36,214 nt of DNA from Limisphaerales bacterium (GCA_003159675.1 PLQC01000009.1:16316-52529); one strand, 5' to 3'; positions 14,883 through 23,456 are shown, counted from the first letter of the stretch. Made by a program: numbers and translations. Notes: generated by a model from the sequence alone, not told the origin.

Positions 14883-15752
14883 TCAGCACTTCCCCCAGCG
14901 CCTCATGACTTGGAGTGATTTCTCGACGGCGACGAGCGGCGGGTAAAGGTCGCTTTCGTATTCGATGATGTACCACTTCACACCGGCGGTGGTCTCGCAG
15001 ATACTGAAGATTTCCTGCCACGGCAGTTCGTCGTCCCCGATGAGCGCATTGGGTTTCAGTTTCGAGAAGGCCTTCACATGCAGGCTCAGGACGCGACCCG
15101 GATACTTTTTCAGCAGAGCGACGGGATCGGCGCCGCCGGCCGCCGCGTTGCCGGTGTCGAGCTGGATGACCACCTCCTTCTTCGCCCGGCTGAAGAAGGT
15201 GTCCCAGGGCATCTCCCCGTCCAGCGGTTTGAATTCCGTGCTTTCGTTATGATAGCCAATTCGCATCCCGTGCGGCTTCAATTTGTCGGCCAATTCGCCG
15301 AACAGGTCGGCGGCCTCCCGCCAGCCCTGACGGGTCTCGGTGTATTTCTTCGGGAGTTCGGGCACGATCAGGGTCCGATTGCCGAGCACGCGATTGAACT
15401 CAATGGTTCTCGACAGGTTGTCCCCGAGCAACGAATCGAATGGCCGGATATGGGAACCGACACACGCGAGGCTGACATTATCGAGCAGGTTGCGCAGTGA
15501 TCCGGCATCGCGCCCGAAATAATCGGCGAACTCGACACCTTTGTAGCCCATCTTTGCCAAAGCCGCGAGGGTGCCGGGCAGGTCGTTCGCGCATTCCTTG
15601 CGCACGGAATAGAGCTGGACGCCAAGAGGAATGCTATTGCCGCCGTAGGGACCCGCGGCCAACAAGGCTGTCGGCGAGGTGGCGGCGATCGCAGTCGCGG
15701 CGGTGGCGCTTGTTTTGAGGAAATGCCGTCGGGAGATCGATTGGCTTTTCAT
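14883..15752 (-). CDS. Tat-exported sugar phosphate isomerase/epimerase-like TIM barrel
   Basis: This 289-aa protein opens with a twin-arginine signal (SRRHFLKTSATAATAIAA, cleavage probably near LLAAG), predicting export in folded form. The rest matches the AP-endonuclease-2-like xylose isomerase TIM-barrel family: PLGVQLYSVRKEC, MGYKGVEFADYFG, ACVGSHI, GYHNESTEF with Glu/His, IQLDTGNAAAGG, and LSLHVKAFSK. The His, Asp and Glu residues of the usual metal site appear present. Members act on sugars or inositols; the substrate is unknown. ATG 15752 overlaps the stop of the upstream Rrf2 gene by 4 nt (ATGA), so expression is translationally coupled to that regulator. A longer frame upstream only reads through the Rrf2 gene and is not real. 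Confidence 0.88.
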   Translation of the reverse strand: MKSQSISRRHFLKTSATAATAIAATSPTALLAAGPYGGNSIPLGVQLYSVRKECANDLPGTLAALAKMGYKGVEFADYFGRDAGSLRNLLDNVSLACVGSHIRPFDSLLGDNLSRTIEFNRVLGNRTLIVPELPKKYTETRQGWREAADLFGELADKLKPHGMRIGYHNESTEFKPLDGEMPWDTFFSRAKKEVVIQLDTGNAAAGGADPVALLKKYPGRVLSLHVKAFSKLKPNALIGDDELPWQEIFSICETTAGVKWYIIEYESDLYPPLVAVEKSLQVMRRWGKC

Positions 15753-16168
15753 ATGTAGTACATCTTTTCCTTGTCGGCCCCTTCGTCCAGCAGTTGCTGG
15801 AAGGTGATCCCGGCGGCGGCCTTGTCCATCGCATCTTTGAGTCTCTGCCAGGCGCCCCGGAGTTCCGGCGCACAGTTCGGGTCGCTTAATGCGGGCGTGT
15901 CGAACACTTCGCCATGAACGGCGCGCAGCACGTCGCCGAGCGAGATTTCCGCCGGCGCACGGGCCAGCAGATATCCTCCTTCCTTGCCGCGCACACTCTT
16001 TGCAATGCCCTGGGCCTTCAGTTCGATGAGGATCTGGACGAGATAGTTTGCCGGCACGCCCTGGCCGGATGCGAGGTCTTCGACACGCAACGCTGCGCCG
16101 GTCGGATAATGCCGCGCCAAACCAAGCACGGCGCGGGCGGCGTAATCGCTTTTGACCGAGAGCTTCAC
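15749..16168 (-). CDS. Rrf2-family transcriptional regulator with a single cysteine
   Basis: This 139-aa protein has the Rrf2 winged-helix domain: MKLSVKSDYAARAVLGLA, then VPANYLVQILIELKAQGIAKSVRGKEGGYLLAR. Iron-sulfur members such as IscR and NsrR have three cysteines in the region after residue 90. Here the whole protein has one Cys (in DPNCAPELRG), so it is probably cluster-free or uses unusual ligands, as in CymR-like members. The start is GTG 16168, fixed by the family N-terminus and by a -10 box 6 nt upstream. It is cotranscribed with the TIM-barrel gene and divergent from the HtrA-like protease, so it may control one or both. Confidence 0.92.
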   Translation of the reverse strand: MKLSVKSDYAARAVLGLARHYPTGAALRVEDLASGQGVPANYLVQILIELKAQGIAKSVRGKEGGYLLARAPAEISLGDVLRAVHGEVFDTPALSDPNCAPELRGAWQRLKDAMDKAAAGITFQQLLDEGADKEKMYYI

Positions 16169-16174
16169 GAGCGA

Positions 16175-16202
16175 ACCTTAGCGAACGCGCTGCAAACCGC
16201 AA
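16175..16202 (-). promoter_or_regulatory. promoter of the Rrf2 gene, leaderless type
   Basis: On the minus strand TTGCGG (16202-16197), 16 bp, TAAGGT (16180-16175), then 6 nt and GTG 16168. On the plus strand of the same intergenic region a perfect TTGACA lies at 16230-16235, possibly the -35 of the protease gene, but its -10 partner is unclear (TACAAC at 14-bp spacing). Confidence 0.5.
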
Positions 16203-16282
16203 TCAAAACAGGCGGAGGCAAAGGTCGGTTTGACAACGCGCGAAACCGGTACAACTTCATTCAACTGCCCACGCAGATTGTT

Positions 16283-17317
16283 ATGAAGAGCGCAGATTTT
16301 GAAGTTGGCGGAGAAGCCGGGGCAACCCAGGTTTCACTTCAGCACGAATCGACGGCGTCAACGCCGCCGGCCGCAGCACATGAAGAGGACGCGCTGCTGG
16401 ATGCCTATTCCAAGGCGGTGGTCCGTGCCGCAGACGAGGTCGGCCCCTCGGTGGTGAACATCGAGGTGCGCCGGCGAAATGGCGAACATGCCGGCAGCGG
16501 TTCGGGGTTCGTCATCACTCCCGACGGATTTGTGCTGACGAACAGCCACGTCGTCCACGGCGCCGAAAGAATCGAAATCGTGCTCGCGGACGGGCGCCGC
16601 CCGGACGCGTACGTCGTCGGAGACGATCCGGACACCGATCTGGCCGTGCTGCGGGTCTACGCGCCGCAGCTCCACCCGGTGCGGCTCGGCGAATCGCGGG
16701 AGACCCGCGTCGGCCAGCTCGCCATCGCGATTGGCAACCCATACGGGTTCCAGTGCACCGTCACGGCCGGGGTCGTGAGCGCGCTGGGAAGATCGTTCCG
16801 CGCCAAAACCGGCCGGCTGATCGACGACATCATCCAGACCGATGCGGCGTTGAATCCGGGCAATTCGGGCGGCCCGCTGGTCAATTCACGAGGCGAAGTC
16901 ATCGGCGTGAACACGGCGGTGATCCTTCCGGGGCAGGGAATCTGTTTCGCCATTGGCATCGACACGGCAAAGCAAGTCGCGGGGTGGCTGATCAAGGACG
17001 GCAAGATCCGGCGAAGCTACATCGGCCTTGGCGGACAAAACGTGCCGCTGCACCGGCGCGTCGTCCGGTTCCATCAACTGCCGGTTTCCAGCGGCGTGCT
17101 GGTAATCTCGACGGCGTCCGGCTGTCCCGCCGCAAGCGCCGGCTTGCGGGAAGGGGACGTCCTGATCGAGTTCGACGGACAGCCGGTGGCCTCGATCGAT
17201 GCGCTGCACAAGCTGCTCACGGGCGACAGGATCGGGCGGCATTGGCCGCTCACGATTCTCCGCGGAACCGAGGAGATTGCGCTGCAGGTGACACCGGCGG
17301 AATCGCCGTCGCATTGA
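16283..17317 (+). CDS. HtrA/Deg-like serine protease with one PDZ domain
   Basis: This 344-aa trypsin-like protease has the full catalytic triad: H89 (LTNSHVVHGA), D119 (DPDTDLAVLRV) and S195 (NPGNSGGPLV). A PDZ domain follows (about residues 245-340) with the carboxylate-binding region near SAGLREGDVLIEFDGQPV. Deg proteases normally act in the periplasm, but this one shows no signal peptide or membrane anchor: the N-terminus (MKSADFEVGGEAGAT) is polar. The frame is open further upstream, but that part reads through the Rrf2 gene on the other strand. I therefore infer a cytosolic protease, unless an unrecognised upstream start is used. It is convergent with the RMD1/DUF155 gene. Confidence 0.88.
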   Translation: MKSADFEVGGEAGATQVSLQHESTASTPPAAAHEEDALLDAYSKAVVRAADEVGPSVVNIEVRRRNGEHAGSGSGFVITPDGFVLTNSHVVHGAERIEIVLADGRRPDAYVVGDDPDTDLAVLRVYAPQLHPVRLGESRETRVGQLAIAIGNPYGFQCTVTAGVVSALGRSFRAKTGRLIDDIIQTDAALNPGNSGGPLVNSRGEVIGVNTAVILPGQGICFAIGIDTAKQVAGWLIKDGKIRRSYIGLGGQNVPLHRRVVRFHQLPVSSGVLVISTASGCPAASAGLREGDVLIEFDGQPVASIDALHKLLTGDRIGRHWPLTILRGTEEIALQVTPAESPSH

Positions 17318-17344
17318 GCCCGGGAAGCCTTGAGCCCGGCCGGG

Positions 17345-18514
17345 TCAGTGGCTGAGTCCGAGGAACAAAATCACCAGGTCGATCACGAACAACAGGACGA
17401 TGGTGACTTCCAGGATCAGCATCCAGCGATTGGTCTGGTCGTGGTTGAGCAGTTGATACAAATCCGCGAGCGTTTTCAATTTGCCGTCGATGGTCTTGTG
17501 CCAGTCAGGGAGATGGAACCGCGCGGAAATGTTCTCGTAAATGCGGGCGAGGTGCCAGTCGCCGAAGAATTTGGTGATATTGGACAGCTCGTCGCTGAAG
17601 CGCGCCATGTCGATGCGCAGCTCGCGCAGTTCGCGCAGCATGTTCGCGCGACCGCGCGCCGGGCTCCTCGTCAGATCCCGGTAGGCCCGCTCGAGCGAGC
17701 CGTCCAGGATCCGGTCATAGGCCTCAAGTTCGGCCAGTTGCAGGTTCGCCAGCTCCATGATGTAGAGCGTTTCGTCGAAATTCTGCTTCTCGTCGATGAT
17801 CAACGCCGCGTCCCAGTCCACGACGACGAGGTCGTGTTCGTAATAGCTGAGGTAGCGGCCGGTGGATTCATCGGCCTCCTGCCTCGAGAGGTGGGCCATG
17901 TCCGGTTCCTGCGTCAGCAGCGAGGCCACGGCGCGGCGATTCGCGCGCCACCAGTTTTCCGCGACGAGCGGGGTTCCATCCTCCGTCAGCAATGGCGATT
18001 TGATGCAAAAGACCGTGTAGGCTTCCTCCTCCGCCAGTTGCCCGACGGGCCGGATGTAGTGGGGCGCCAATTCGCGCCGGACTTCCTCCGCCAGACGGCG
18101 CACTTCATCGTGCAGGAAACCGTCGTTGAACCGTAAATCGTGATAGCCGACCAGATCTTCGATGCGCTCGACGTCGAAGGGCACGCGCACGGTGATGCTG
18201 AGCGCCCCAACCGGGAGCAATTTGACAACGCGTTCGATGCGCAACGGTCCGCCGGGCCCGGCGCGTTCCTGCGGCGGCAGACGGACCATTTGGGGGCGAT
18301 AGAAGAAGAGATGCCGCGGACTGCGCTTGCTGGCATCGACGACAAATTGCGCTACTGGCTGGCCCAGCAATTCACGCACGGGTTGACGGGTCATCTCATA
18401 CGCGACATCGTATGCATAAATGTAAACCACCTCGCCCGTGTATCGCCCAACCCGGGGCACCGGCGAAGCGGATTTGCGTTCCAGGTTCTTGAGTTGTTCC
18501 ACCGTTGACACCAT
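17345..18514 (-). CDS. RMD1/YagE (DUF155) family protein with C-terminal membrane anchor
   Basis: This 389-aa protein ends in a single hydrophobic segment (LILEVTIVLLFVIDLVILFLGL), preceded by a helical stretch FFGDWHLARIYENISARFHLPDW...KLKTLADLYQLLNHDQTNR. That C-terminal layout (long helices, a linker, one TM segment) is characteristic of the RMD1/DUF155 family. In yeast these proteins are linked to mitochondrial translation or meiotic division; the bacterial role is unknown. ATG 18514 begins MVSTVEQL and is preceded by a promoter with -10 8 nt away; the open frame further upstream to 18607 is not family-like. It is convergent with the HtrA-like gene. Confidence 0.75.
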   Translation of the reverse strand: MVSTVEQLKNLERKSASPVPRVGRYTGEVVYIYAYDVAYEMTRQPVRELLGQPVAQFVVDASKRSPRHLFFYRPQMVRLPPQERAGPGGPLRIERVVKLLPVGALSITVRVPFDVERIEDLVGYHDLRFNDGFLHDEVRRLAEEVRRELAPHYIRPVGQLAEEEAYTVFCIKSPLLTEDGTPLVAENWWRANRRAVASLLTQEPDMAHLSRQEADESTGRYLSYYEHDLVVVDWDAALIIDEKQNFDETLYIMELANLQLAELEAYDRILDGSLERAYRDLTRSPARGRANMLRELRELRIDMARFSDELSNITKFFGDWHLARIYENISARFHLPDWHKTIDGKLKTLADLYQLLNHDQTNRWMLILEVTIVLLFVIDLVILFLGLSH

Positions 18515-18522
18515 AACAAGCC

Positions 18523-18551
18523 AAGGTACGCCATGGCAGCAGGGATGTCTA
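18523..18551 (-). promoter_or_regulatory. promoter of the RMD1/DUF155 gene
   Basis: On the minus strand TAGACA (18551-18546), 17 bp, TACCTT (18528-18523), then 8 nt and ATG 18514. The predicted transcript has almost no leader, and no Shine-Dalgarno is visible. Confidence 0.45.
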
Positions 18552-18575
18552 AGTGCGGTGCGAATTAAATGCAAA

Positions 18576-18747
18576 CTATTGGAGGATAGTATTCTGTGAA
18601 GCGGCACGTTTCAGCGTCCTCTGCCAAAGGCTGACGCGGTTGACCTGCCGATCAACGTGAACGTCCAGCAGGCGCATCCCTGCCGGGGTCATGGTCTTGA
18701 ATACATGGGCTGGGCGTGCCTTGTTCGTGAACGCGGGCGGCAGCATC
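18576..18747 (-). pseudogene. coding-like fragment cut off by a palindromic element
   Basis: A 57-codon minus frame (ATG 18747 to TAG 18576) has host-like codon use and reads PAFTNKARPAHVFKTMTPAG, then LLDVHVDRQVNRVSLWQR. I do not recognise the family. Its 5' end coincides with the 17-bp inverted repeat at 18743-18759, so it looks like the 3' remainder of a gene interrupted by the repeat element, or a very small gene starting inside it. Confidence 0.3.
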
Positions 18748-19021
18748 TTGACACTGCCCCCGATTGCAAACAGGCCGGAGCGCGGTGTTTAGACCCAGCG
18801 TGAAAAGCTGGAAGGGTAGCACGGGCCACTGGCCCGTCCCGTCCGGCGACCCGCCGGGCGGAATGGAGAGGGGCATTTCAGTTGAAACTCAGGCCAAAGT
18901 GTCGCCCGTCGTCAAGCTCTTCCGGTCGGCGAGTCGCCGACCGGAACGGGCGGGTCGCCCGTTCCACCCATTCCAGAGACAGCCACTGAATGCCGTGTCG
19001 TCGAGGGCAGTGTCAAGATGC
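18743..19021. repeat. compound palindromic (REP/MITE-like) element with 17-bp terminal inverted repeats
   Basis: GCATCTTGACACTGCCC (18743-18759) is exactly inverted at 19005-19021. Between them are strong hairpins: TTCCGGTCGGCGA/TCGCCGACCGGAA (18920-18946, 13-bp stem, 1-nt loop), overlapped by GGAACGGGCG-GGT-CGCCCGTTCC (18943-18965), and on the left side ACGGGCCA-C-TGGCCCGT. The last two hairpins share GG-rich REP-like loops. No transposase is encoded. This explains most of the gene-free region between 18515 and 19053. Confidence 0.75.
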
Positions 19022-19053
19022 GCCCAACGGGGGCAGGACGTCTTTTACCGGCT

Positions 19054-19320
19054 CTACTTTGAGGGAGGGTTGGCTCCCGATTGCGGTTTTGGCCTGGTGC
19101 CTGGCGCGTCGCCACCGGCAGGCTTCGATCCCATTTTGGCCATGAGGAGCATGAATGCGCCAAAAGCCAGCAGCACCAAGCCCCACCAGAGGTTGACGTT
19201 GATGTCGAGGGAGCGTTTGTACATGTCGGCGTTCGAGCCAGTGATGAGGCCATTGATGGTGAGCATCGCGCCGATGAGCGAAAACATCAGACCGATTGGC
19301 CAGCGTAGATCGAGTCCCAT
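19054..19320 (-). CDS. small two-TM membrane protein next to symporter
   Basis: This 88-aa protein has two hydrophobic helices (WPIGLMFSLIGAMLTINGLI and LWWGLVLLAFGAFMLLMAKM) separated by a polar stretch with YKRSLDINVN, and a Pro/Gly/Lys-rich tail. It begins 22 bp after the sodium:solute symporter gene and has a good Shine-Dalgarno (AAAGGAA, about 8 nt before ATG), so the two form an operon. By position it may be a small companion of the symporter, similar to the small membrane proteins paired with some SSS transporters; that is inference. No family name is recognised. Confidence 0.8.
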   Translation of the reverse strand: MGLDLRWPIGLMFSLIGAMLTINGLITGSNADMYKRSLDINVNLWWGLVLLAFGAFMLLMAKMGSKPAGGDAPGTRPKPQSGANPPSK

Positions 19321-19342
19321 AAGTTTGGTTCCTTTCTGTTGT

Positions 19343-21343
19343 TTAGCGGAAAATGATATTGAGAATAACGCAACCGATGAGGAGCATCATGCCCGCCACC
19401 GCGGGTCGCAGATACCAGGCCTTTTCTTCGTCTTTCAGTTTGGGCGTAAGCGAATAAACGAGGCCCTTGAGTTCCTCGTTTGTCTTGGTTCGTTTCGTGG
19501 CCAGTGAGAGGACCAGCGTCAAGGCGAAGCAGACCATGAAAGCGAAGGTGGCGAGCCAGAAATTCTGGGCCATGTCACTGCGGAACTCGACCAGGCCCGG
19601 AATGGTTTCACGCGTCCTGCCCAGCAGAATCCAGAGGTAGCCTCCTTTGACGCCCAGAGAATTGCCCACTGCGGTCGTCAAGGAGTGGAACAGGGTCGAG
19701 GTGGCCGTGCCTCCGAGCAGGCCCAGGAACGCTCCGGTGCCGGTGGCCCGCGCCCAGAACATGCCCAGCAGGAACGTGGCAAACAATGGCGCGTTCACGA
19801 ACCCGAACACGAGTTGGATAATGTCCATCGCGTTGGACCAGTAGCTGACGAAATAGGCGCAGGCAATACCCAACAAAATGCCGACGACCGTCGCCGACTG
19901 GCCCATCCAGAAGTAGTGCTGGTCGCTCTTGTTCGGGGCGATGTAGGCCTGGTAAAGGTCGTAAGTCCAGATGGTGTTGAACGCCGTGACATTGCCCGCC
20001 ATGCCGGACATGAATGAAGCGAGCAGGGCGGTCAGCGCGAGACCGAGCAATCCAGTCGGGCAGTAACGCTTGACCAAAGACAGAATAACGCCGTCGTAAT
20101 CAGTCTCCGCCACGGCGTCCTGGAGCCGTGCCTTGAGGACCTCGTCTGCCAGCGGAGCGGCTTTCATGTCCGCCGCCAGAGCGGCGATTTTGGCCTCATT
20201 AAGCTTATAGGACATGGCGTCGTCTTTGCCGATGGCATCGTTTACAGCCTGGAGTGCCGCGTCGCCCTGGAGTCCTTCGGTGGAAGCTTGTTTGACGGCG
20301 GGGACAATTTTCGCATACATCGCCGTCGTCAATGGTTTGGGAGGCAATCGGTAGCCGTCTTTGGCAGTGATCGCGAGTCCGGCCGCAATCATGCCCGGGA
20401 GGATGACCAGGGCCGGGAAAAGCATTTTTGGCACGGCGGCGATCAATGGCGTGCGGCGCGCGGCGCTCATGTTGCGGGCCGCCATGGCACGCTGCACGAC
20501 AAGGAAATTGGTGCACCAGTATCCGAAGGAGAGAACAAACCCGAGCCCGAACACCATCGCAAACCAGTCCACTCCCATGGGATTCGAGGCCGGCCCTGCC
20601 AACAGCGGCTTCCAGGCGCCGGTCCAGGAATCAGGCGGGAACGTTCTTCCGGCCTTGTCAATCATCCCTGCCGCAGCAGGGTTTTGCGCCACTTCGACCA
20701 GTTTGCTTTTTAACCCATTCCATCCGCCTACATCCCGGAGGCCGAGGTAAACAACTGGCGCAAAGCCGAGCACGATCATGAAGAACTGCAGCACCTCGGT
20801 GTAGATCGCGGAAGTCAATCCGCCTTTGAGCACGTAAACCAGCACGACTGCGGAGCAGATCCAAAGGCTCAGGTCATAATTCCATCCCAGGAGTTGATTC
20901 AGCAATTTGGCCAGCAGATTCATGGAAACGCCGGAGGCGAAGAGCGTCATTACCGCGAAAGAAATCGAATTCAAGCAACGAGTCCGGTAGTCGAACCGCA
21001 TGTTGAGATATTCCGGCACCGATCTCGCCTTGGAGCCGTAGTAGAACGGCATCATGAAGACGGCGAGGAACACCATGGCCGGGATCGCCCCGACCCAATA
21101 GAAGTGGCAGGTGGCGATGCCGTATTTGGCGCCGCTGGCGGCCATGCCGACCATTTCCAGCGCGCCCAGGTTCGCTGAAATGAATGCCAGGCCGGTGACC
21201 CACGCCGGAATGGATCGCCCGGACGTGAGGAAGTCCGACGAACTTTTCATGTATCGCCTCAGCGCGAAGCCGATTCCGACGACGAAGGCGACGTAGATGA
21301 TAAGGATTGCGTAGTCGAGGAAGCCGAGTTGAATGTTTTGCAT
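19343..21343 (-). CDS. sodium:solute symporter (SSS family)
   Basis: This 666-aa integral membrane protein couples Na+ influx to uptake of a solute. Typical SSS features are the N-terminal helix YAILIIYVAFVVGIGFALRR, FLTSGRSIPAWVTGLAFISANLGALEMVGMAASG (the first core helix with a Na+ site), YWVGAIPAMVFLAVFMMPFYYGS, and ALTALLASFMSGMAGNVTAFNTIWTYDLYQ. A soluble loop of about 85 residues (near 340-425) rich in Ala and charged residues is unusual. The substrate (sugar, amino acid or other) cannot be told. Upstream a TTGACA (21395-21390, minus strand) and TTTAAA/TAAAGG may form a promoter giving a leader of about 20 nt. The 2-TM gene follows. Confidence 0.9.
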   Translation of the reverse strand: MQNIQLGFLDYAILIIYVAFVVGIGFALRRYMKSSSDFLTSGRSIPAWVTGLAFISANLGALEMVGMAASGAKYGIATCHFYWVGAIPAMVFLAVFMMPFYYGSKARSVPEYLNMRFDYRTRCLNSISFAVMTLFASGVSMNLLAKLLNQLLGWNYDLSLWICSAVVLVYVLKGGLTSAIYTEVLQFFMIVLGFAPVVYLGLRDVGGWNGLKSKLVEVAQNPAAAGMIDKAGRTFPPDSWTGAWKPLLAGPASNPMGVDWFAMVFGLGFVLSFGYWCTNFLVVQRAMAARNMSAARRTPLIAAVPKMLFPALVILPGMIAAGLAITAKDGYRLPPKPLTTAMYAKIVPAVKQASTEGLQGDAALQAVNDAIGKDDAMSYKLNEAKIAALAADMKAAPLADEVLKARLQDAVAETDYDGVILSLVKRYCPTGLLGLALTALLASFMSGMAGNVTAFNTIWTYDLYQAYIAPNKSDQHYFWMGQSATVVGILLGIACAYFVSYWSNAMDIIQLVFGFVNAPLFATFLLGMFWARATGTGAFLGLLGGTATSTLFHSLTTAVGNSLGVKGGYLWILLGRTRETIPGLVEFRSDMAQNFWLATFAFMVCFALTLVLSLATKRTKTNEELKGLVYSLTPKLKDEEKAWYLRPAVAGMMLLIGCVILNIIFR

Positions 21344-21459
21344 AATAATTAACTCGAACGGCCCAACCTTTAAAGATTCCGCCCGACATTGTCAACGCTG
21401 CCGGTTGCACCAGGGGTGCGACTGGACGTGAGGATCGGGAGCGCGGCGGATGCTTCGCA

Positions 21460-21497
21460 CACAGCCGCGCTCCACAGCCTTGCGGACCGCGACTGTG
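21460..21497. repeat. dispersed repeat (CACAGTCGCGGTCCG family), copy 1
   Basis: This 38-nt core is the reverse complement of 23680-23717 with a single mismatch (37 of 38). It is itself an imperfect hairpin (CACAGCCGCG...CGCGACTGTG), and TGCTTCGCA flanks it on the left. It lies in the gene-free region 21344-21659; I see nothing else there except the possible symporter promoter near 21367-21395. Confidence 0.85.
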
Positions 21498-21659
21498 TGC
21501 GGAAGGCACCAGTCGTTGCGCCCGAACATCGCCGCCATGCCCTGGGACCATCCCTCGGCTCCCGCCCGCTCCCACCGCGCTGCGCTGGTATGTGTTCAAA
21601 GTTATTCAGCCGGCGGCGAGGAGAGTCGTCCGGGGCTACCCGGGACCCGCCCCTGCGGA

Positions 21660-23456
21660 TTAGGGCATTCGTTTGACCCTGAAAAACCGTGCTTGCGCAG
21701 GAACATTCGTGGTGAAGACCACACTTCCGCCTGTCGCCTCCACGTCGTCCGCCAGCCCCGTCCAACTCTGAAGGTCGAAAGAACTTTCCACCCGATAGGA
21801 TTGCCCGGGAACCGACTCCCAGCTCAGCGCCACGCTTTGATTGCTGCGGGTGATCGCCGTCAAACGAAACGGCTTCCGGTACAGATTATTGAACACCATT
21901 CGGACCGGCAGATGGTCCGAGGCCATCCGGTCATCGTTGGTCCGCACGAGCGGATACAGGTTGGGGAGAAGATCTGTCCGAAAAACCTCGCTGCAGGCGA
22001 TGTTGGAGAACAACAACGCGCAGGGAAGTATGTAATCATACCGCTTGCTCAACCCGGCGCTCTGGATCGAGATGGTCAGTTCGCTCCCGGTGACTGGATT
22101 CAATGGTGTTGTCAGTTGCAGGCCGGTTGGTGTGCCGACCAACCGCTGGATGGATTGCCGATGACTCGCGGGCGGACGCACGAGGTCTTCATTCATGTCG
22201 CCGCTCAGCACATAGGGTTGCAGACCGTTCGAGGGAAGGAACGTGACGACAAAAAAATTGGAGACGGCCCCGGCTTCGGCGGCCCGCTCGGAGGAAGCGG
22301 CGGCGTCCTGGCTGGATTTGAGGTGAACGCAAAACACGTGCAGCGGTTGCGGAAACCCAGGCAATGCGATCTCGGCTTCGAACAAATCCCGCTTGAAGGC
22401 GGCGTTCGTGCAGCCAAATGGCGCGAGATCGGAATCGTGCAGCCAGCTCCGGGAATGAGTGATGGGAAAGCGACTTGCGATGACGTTGCGGATGGACCCG
22501 TCGCCTTCGGAATTGGTTGCCAGAAAATACCCGGGCAGGAACGCTGTCACCCAATTCTCCATCTGCCAGGTGTTCGTTTCCGGGATTTCGTCGAACGTGA
22601 TGATGTCTGGTTTCAGGTAAACCAACTGGCGTCCGATCGCGCGGATCTGCGACGAGTTTGTGCTCCAGTTTTCAACCTGGTTGCCATGCGTGTTATAGGT
22701 GAGCAGCGAAAAGGTATCGTTCGTGGCCGGCGCCTCCGCGATCGTTTGCGCCCGATCGAAGGAAACGGTGACATCGTCGAGCGCAAGCGCGTCGTCAAAC
22801 CCGGGATCATCCACATCGAGCCAGCGCAGAAACAGTTCCTGGCCGGGCGGCACCACGACGCCCGGGAGCAGGATGCCGGTGAAGGCCACCTGGTTGGCCG
22901 GATCATTCCCCTCCAGCGTCCCGGCGGCGCTGGTGTTCGGACTCGGAAAATCCAGTGCAGGGAAGGGAGTCCAGGTCTGGTCGTCCGGCGCGTCGGCATT
23001 GGTCAGCCCGCTGCCGATCTGATAGGAGAACGCCAGTTCCTGCACGTTCGTGCCGCCCGCGCGCCATTGTTCGCCCGCGCAGGAAATCCTGAATCCGGTT
23101 TGGGGCAGTCCCGTGTCGTTCACAAACCGGACCCCGAATGCCAGTTTCCCGGTCCCGCCGGACGCCAGCGAGCCGATGGACCGCTCGTCGGATCCGGCGT
23201 CGCCGAAGCTGTAGAGCGCTCCTGTGGTGCTCGAGCCGGTCCCGGCGCTGTAGTTCGTCACGGAATGGGGAGCGGCACCCCGGGATGCGTACCACCCGGG
23301 CAACGTGACATTGTCGATCCACGGGGCGGACCCATTGCTTGCAAGAGAATTGAAATCTTGCGCGTACGGGCCGCCGCTCAGGGGAATTTGGGCCGGGAGA
23401 GAGACAGTGGACACAGTGGCCAGCACGAATGGCAACAACAGAAGGCGATCTTTCAT
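21660..23456 (-). CDS. secreted endonuclease/exonuclease/phosphatase family protein
   Basis: This 598-aa protein starts with a Sec signal peptide (MKDRLLLLPFVLATVSTVSLPAQ). Residues about 25-240 form a beta-rich domain with a carbohydrate-binding or jelly-roll appearance (YAQDFNSLASNG at the start, LALDDVTVSFD at the end). Residues 245-520 are the EEP catalytic domain: LLTYNTHGNQ, ITFDEIPE, VHLKS, SGDMNED and SDHLPVRM supply the expected Asn, Glu, His, Asp/Asn and Asp-His residues. A C-terminal module (YRVESSFDLQSWT...FFRVKRMP) is common in exported Verrucomicrobiota proteins. It could hydrolyse extracellular DNA or phosphodiesters. ATG 23456 is chosen by the signal peptide; the frame is open further upstream only through repeat DNA. 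The gene lies between two inverted repeat copies. Confidence 0.88.
   Translation of the reverse strand: MKDRLLLLPFVLATVSTVSLPAQIPLSGGPYAQDFNSLASNGSAPWIDNVTLPGWYASRGAAPHSVTNYSAGTGSSTTGALYSFGDAGSDERSIGSLASGGTGKLAFGVRFVNDTGLPQTGFRISCAGEQWRAGGTNVQELAFSYQIGSGLTNADAPDDQTWTPFPALDFPSPNTSAAGTLEGNDPANQVAFTGILLPGVVVPPGQELFLRWLDVDDPGFDDALALDDVTVSFDRAQTIAEAPATNDTFSLLTYNTHGNQVENWSTNSSQIRAIGRQLVYLKPDIITFDEIPETNTWQMENWVTAFLPGYFLATNSEGDGSIRNVIASRFPITHSRSWLHDSDLAPFGCTNAAFKRDLFEAEIALPGFPQPLHVFCVHLKSSQDAAASSERAAEAGAVSNFFVVTFLPSNGLQPYVLSGDMNEDLVRPPASHRQSIQRLVGTPTGLQLTTPLNPVTGSELTISIQSAGLSKRYDYILPCALLFSNIACSEVFRTDLLPNLYPLVRTNDDRMASDHLPVRMVFNNLYRKPFRLTAITRSNQSVALSWESVPGQSYRVESSFDLQSWTGLADDVEATGGSVVFTTNVPAQARFFRVKRMP

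Noticed and set aside
15753-16202. Long minus-strand extension of the TIM-barrel frame up to 16202
   Set aside because: It is an out-of-frame reading of the Rrf2 gene. The Tat signal beginning at ATG 15752 and the ATGA overlap define the true start.
15914-16282. N-terminal extension of the HtrA-like frame upstream of ATG 16283
   Set aside because: It runs antisense through the Rrf2 gene and its divergent promoter; the sequence is not protease-like and contains no signal peptide.
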